This document shows positions 5,937 through 7,238 of a stretch of DNA of 7,238 nt, piece after piece. The notes under the pieces were generated by a model, which did no database searches, had not been told where the DNA came from, and saw only the letters and a list, made by a program, of their open reading frames with translations. Numbering within the stretch: the first letter of the stretch is position 1; each line of letters starts with the position of its first letter. The translations under genes and the position numbers were made by a program. The DNA is from an uncultured Verrucomicrobiota bacterium (lineage in GTDB: Bacteria > Verrucomicrobiota > Kiritimatiellia > RFP12 > UBA1067). The stretch spans positions 1 to 7,238 of the forward strand of contig CAMOXA010000073.1 of NCBI GenBank assembly GCA_946628745.1, given 5' to 3'.

Positions 5937-6871
5937 AACTTCTGCAAACCAGGTTCGAAAAGGGCAAGTACGTCACGCGGCTTTGCGGTGTGCGCATATG
6001 GAAGCGGCCGGAAGAGGAACTTTCCGAGCAGGCTTCGCTTCTCAGGCGCGAACTCCTGTCGATCGCGGACGTGTCGAAGATGCCGCCGGCGCGCGGGATG
6101 GCGAGGGACGTCCAGCTGGCCGGCGTGGTCTTGCTCAAGGAAGTGCAGCGCGTCGCGCGCGAGAACGGATTCCACCCGTGGACGATAAGCGGCTCGCTTC
6201 TCGGCGTGGTGCGGCACGACGGCCATTGCATCCCGTGGGACGACGACGTCGACCAGGGGATGATACGCGAAGAGTATGCGAGATTCTGCGAAGTGTTCAA
6301 CGAGAAGTGCCGCGACGGATATTTCGCCTGGCGCAGGTATTCGCGAAAGTGGAACCAGATAAAAATATCCCACCGCGATCTGCCGAAGGACGTAACGATG
6401 AGTGTAATGTCCTACGACCGCTATTACAAGCCGCTGCCGACTCTCGCCGAAAAGCACGCGCTGTTCATGCAGGTAAGGCGCGAGCAGGAGCGCGTCGCGG
6501 CGACGTACAAGGCCGGCGCCTCCGACGCGGAGCGTTTCGCCGCGCTTGAGGATTCCCGCGAGAGGGTGCTGCTGCGCGGCAAGGGGCCGGCGCCGGACGG
6601 ATCGAAGCCCGCGATATTCCGCGGGGTGGAGTTTTCCGTGGCGGGGTGGGTAAAGGAGGCCGTCTACGATTATGACGACATATTCCCTCTTCGTCCGGCG
6701 AAGTTCGAGGGCGTGGACGTTCTGGTGCCGAACGATCCTGAGACCGTCCTTACATACAATTACGGCGACTGGGCCGCCTGGCCGAAGCGGTTGAAGCCTC
6801 ACCATCCGGCGTCGCGGTTCGACATGGAGAAGGCTCTCGCCCTTAGAAAGTTCCTCAAGACCCACGGCTGA
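5933..6871 (+). CDS. LicD-family phosphotransferase
   Basis: The 312-residue product starts at the ATG in the ATGA overlap with the tagD-like gene, with GGAG at 5924-5927. The LicD nucleotidyltransferase-fold signature is clear: R-D-V-Q-L-A (58-63), then S-G-S-L-L-G-V-V-R-H-D-G (86-97), P-W-D-D-D-V-D-Q-G-M (101-110) and R-E-E-Y-A-R-F (112-118). The Asp cluster 103-107 is the expected metal-binding catalytic site. In the family, LicD1/LicD2 transfer phosphocholine from CDP-choline to teichoic acid, and fukutin/FKRP transfer ribitol phosphate from CDP-ribitol. The common theme is moving a CDP-activated alcohol phosphate onto a sugar. No choline kinase or choline cytidylyltransferase is visible here, and the partner gene is TagD-like, so glycerol phosphate is a reasonable but unproven donor group. 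No signal peptide or membrane helix is visible, so the reaction should be cytoplasmic, on a lipid-linked glycan before export. Confidence 0.88.
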   Translation: MKLLQTRFEKGKYVTRLCGVRIWKRPEEELSEQASLLRRELLSIADVSKMPPARGMARDVQLAGVVLLKEVQRVARENGFHPWTISGSLLGVVRHDGHCIPWDDDVDQGMIREEYARFCEVFNEKCRDGYFAWRRYSRKWNQIKISHRDLPKDVTMSVMSYDRYYKPLPTLAEKHALFMQVRREQERVAATYKAGASDAERFAALEDSRERVLLRGKGPAPDGSKPAIFRGVEFSVAGWVKEAVYDYDDIFPLRPAKFEGVDVLVPNDPETVLTYNYGDWAAWPKRLKPHHPASRFDMEKALALRKFLKTHG

Positions 6872-6872
6872 C

Positions 6873-6878
6873 GGGAGG
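6873..6878 (+). promoter_or_regulatory. Ribosome binding site for proA
   Basis: GGGAGG directly follows the licD-like stop codon and lies six bases before the ATG at 6885. It has the same arrangement as the sites before the peptidase and uppP genes. Confidence 0.75.
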
Positions 6879-6884
6879 CGCACT

Positions 6885-7238
6885 ATGGACATTCACGAAA
6901 CGATACAGTCAATGGGACGCAAGGCGCGCGCCGCCGCGGCCGAATTGAGAAAACTTGGCACCGGGGACAAAAACGCGATTCTTGAAGCGATCGCAAAGAG
7001 CCTTGAGCGCGCCAAAGACGCGATATTCCAGGCGAACGCCGAGGATGTCGCTGCGGCGCAGGCGGCAGGGCTCCAGCCGGCCATGGTCGACAGGCTGACG
7101 CTCACAGGGTCGCGGTTCAAGGCGATGGTCGACGGCGTCAGGCACGTGGCGGCGCTGCCGGATCCCGTCGGCGAGACGATTTGGACGAGGGAGCGCCCGA
7201 GCGGAATCTCGATACGCAAGGTTCGCGAGCCGGTCGGC
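6885..7238 (+). CDS. proA: Gamma-glutamyl phosphate reductase ProA, N-terminal 118 codons
   Basis: The frame runs open from the ATG at 6885 to the window edge, so the gene is cut off. ProA is the cytoplasmic enzyme that reduces gamma-glutamyl phosphate with NADPH to glutamate semialdehyde in proline synthesis. The visible N-terminus follows the family closely: M-G-R-K-A-R-A-A-A (10-18), I-L-E-A-I-A (32-37), N-A-E-D-V-A-A-A-Q-A-A-G-L (51-63), M-V-D-R-L-T-L-T (67-74), V-A-A-L-P-D-P-V-G-E (88-97) and P-S-G-I-S-I-R-K-V-R-E-P-V-G (105-118). The catalytic cysteine and most of the NADPH-binding domain would lie beyond the window (the full family length is about 415-420 residues). It follows the licD-like gene by 13 bases and is probably read from the same transcript. 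No proB is visible upstream, so proB must lie elsewhere or downstream. Confidence 0.94.
   Translation, partial: MDIHETIQSMGRKARAAAAELRKLGTGDKNAILEAIAKSLERAKDAIFQANAEDVAAAQAAGLQPAMVDRLTLTGSRFKAMVDGVRHVAALPDPVGETIWTRERPSGISIRKVREPVG

Noticed and set aside
5633..6892. Minus-strand open frame of 419 codons
   Set aside because: It is antisense to the clear tagD-like and licD-like genes and shows no family signature or ribosome site.

Overview
This is a gene-dense, GC-rich window with every supported gene on the + strand. No intergenic gap exceeds about 30 bases, several genes overlap, and no stretch over 300 bases lacks a gene. I saw no tRNA, rRNA, mobile element, CRISPR array or convincing terminator. 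The host looks like a diderm (outer-membrane) bacterium: it has an MCE/MlaD-type lipid-transport protein and a glutamyl-queuosine tRNA synthetase. The style of the MCE tail and the gene mix would fit an uncultured member of the PVC superphylum (Lentisphaerota/Kiritimatiellota-like), but that placement is an inference and is not proven here. An unusual trait is that ATA is the commonest isoleucine codon although the DNA is GC-rich.

Layout. Bases 1-592 hold the 3' end of an MCE-family gene whose visible part is a tail of four GEG-x-x-GKLL repeats. Bases 592-2055 encode a probable exported zinc metallopeptidase (HEAFH...NEG), which starts on the stop codon of the MCE gene. Bases 2028-2960 encode GluQ, which glutamylates queuosine in tRNA(Asp) and overlaps the peptidase by 28 bases. 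An extended -10 promoter (TGGTATAAT) sits on the gluQ stop codon, only 9 bases before the ATG of a small single-helix membrane protein (2971-3291), so that transcript is probably leaderless or nearly so. Next come uppP (3305-4102), a CDP-glycerol glycerophosphotransferase-like protein (4116-5468), a TagD-like glycerol-3-phosphate cytidylyltransferase (5499-5936), a LicD-family phosphotransferase (5933-6871), and the first 118 codons of proA (6885 to the window edge).

How the genes may work together. The MCE protein and peptidase belong to an envelope maintenance unit that continues upstream. From 3305 to 6871 the genes form a plausible cell-envelope module. UppP recycles the undecaprenyl carrier, TagD would make CDP-glycerol, and the glycerophosphotransferase-like protein and LicD would transfer phospho-alditol (or similar) groups onto a surface glycan. 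Phosphoglycerol chemistry of this kind is best known from Gram-positive teichoic acids, so finding it beside outer-membrane transport genes is the most interesting aspect of the window. GluQ (tRNA modification) and ProA (proline synthesis) look like housekeeping genes carried in the same string of transcription.
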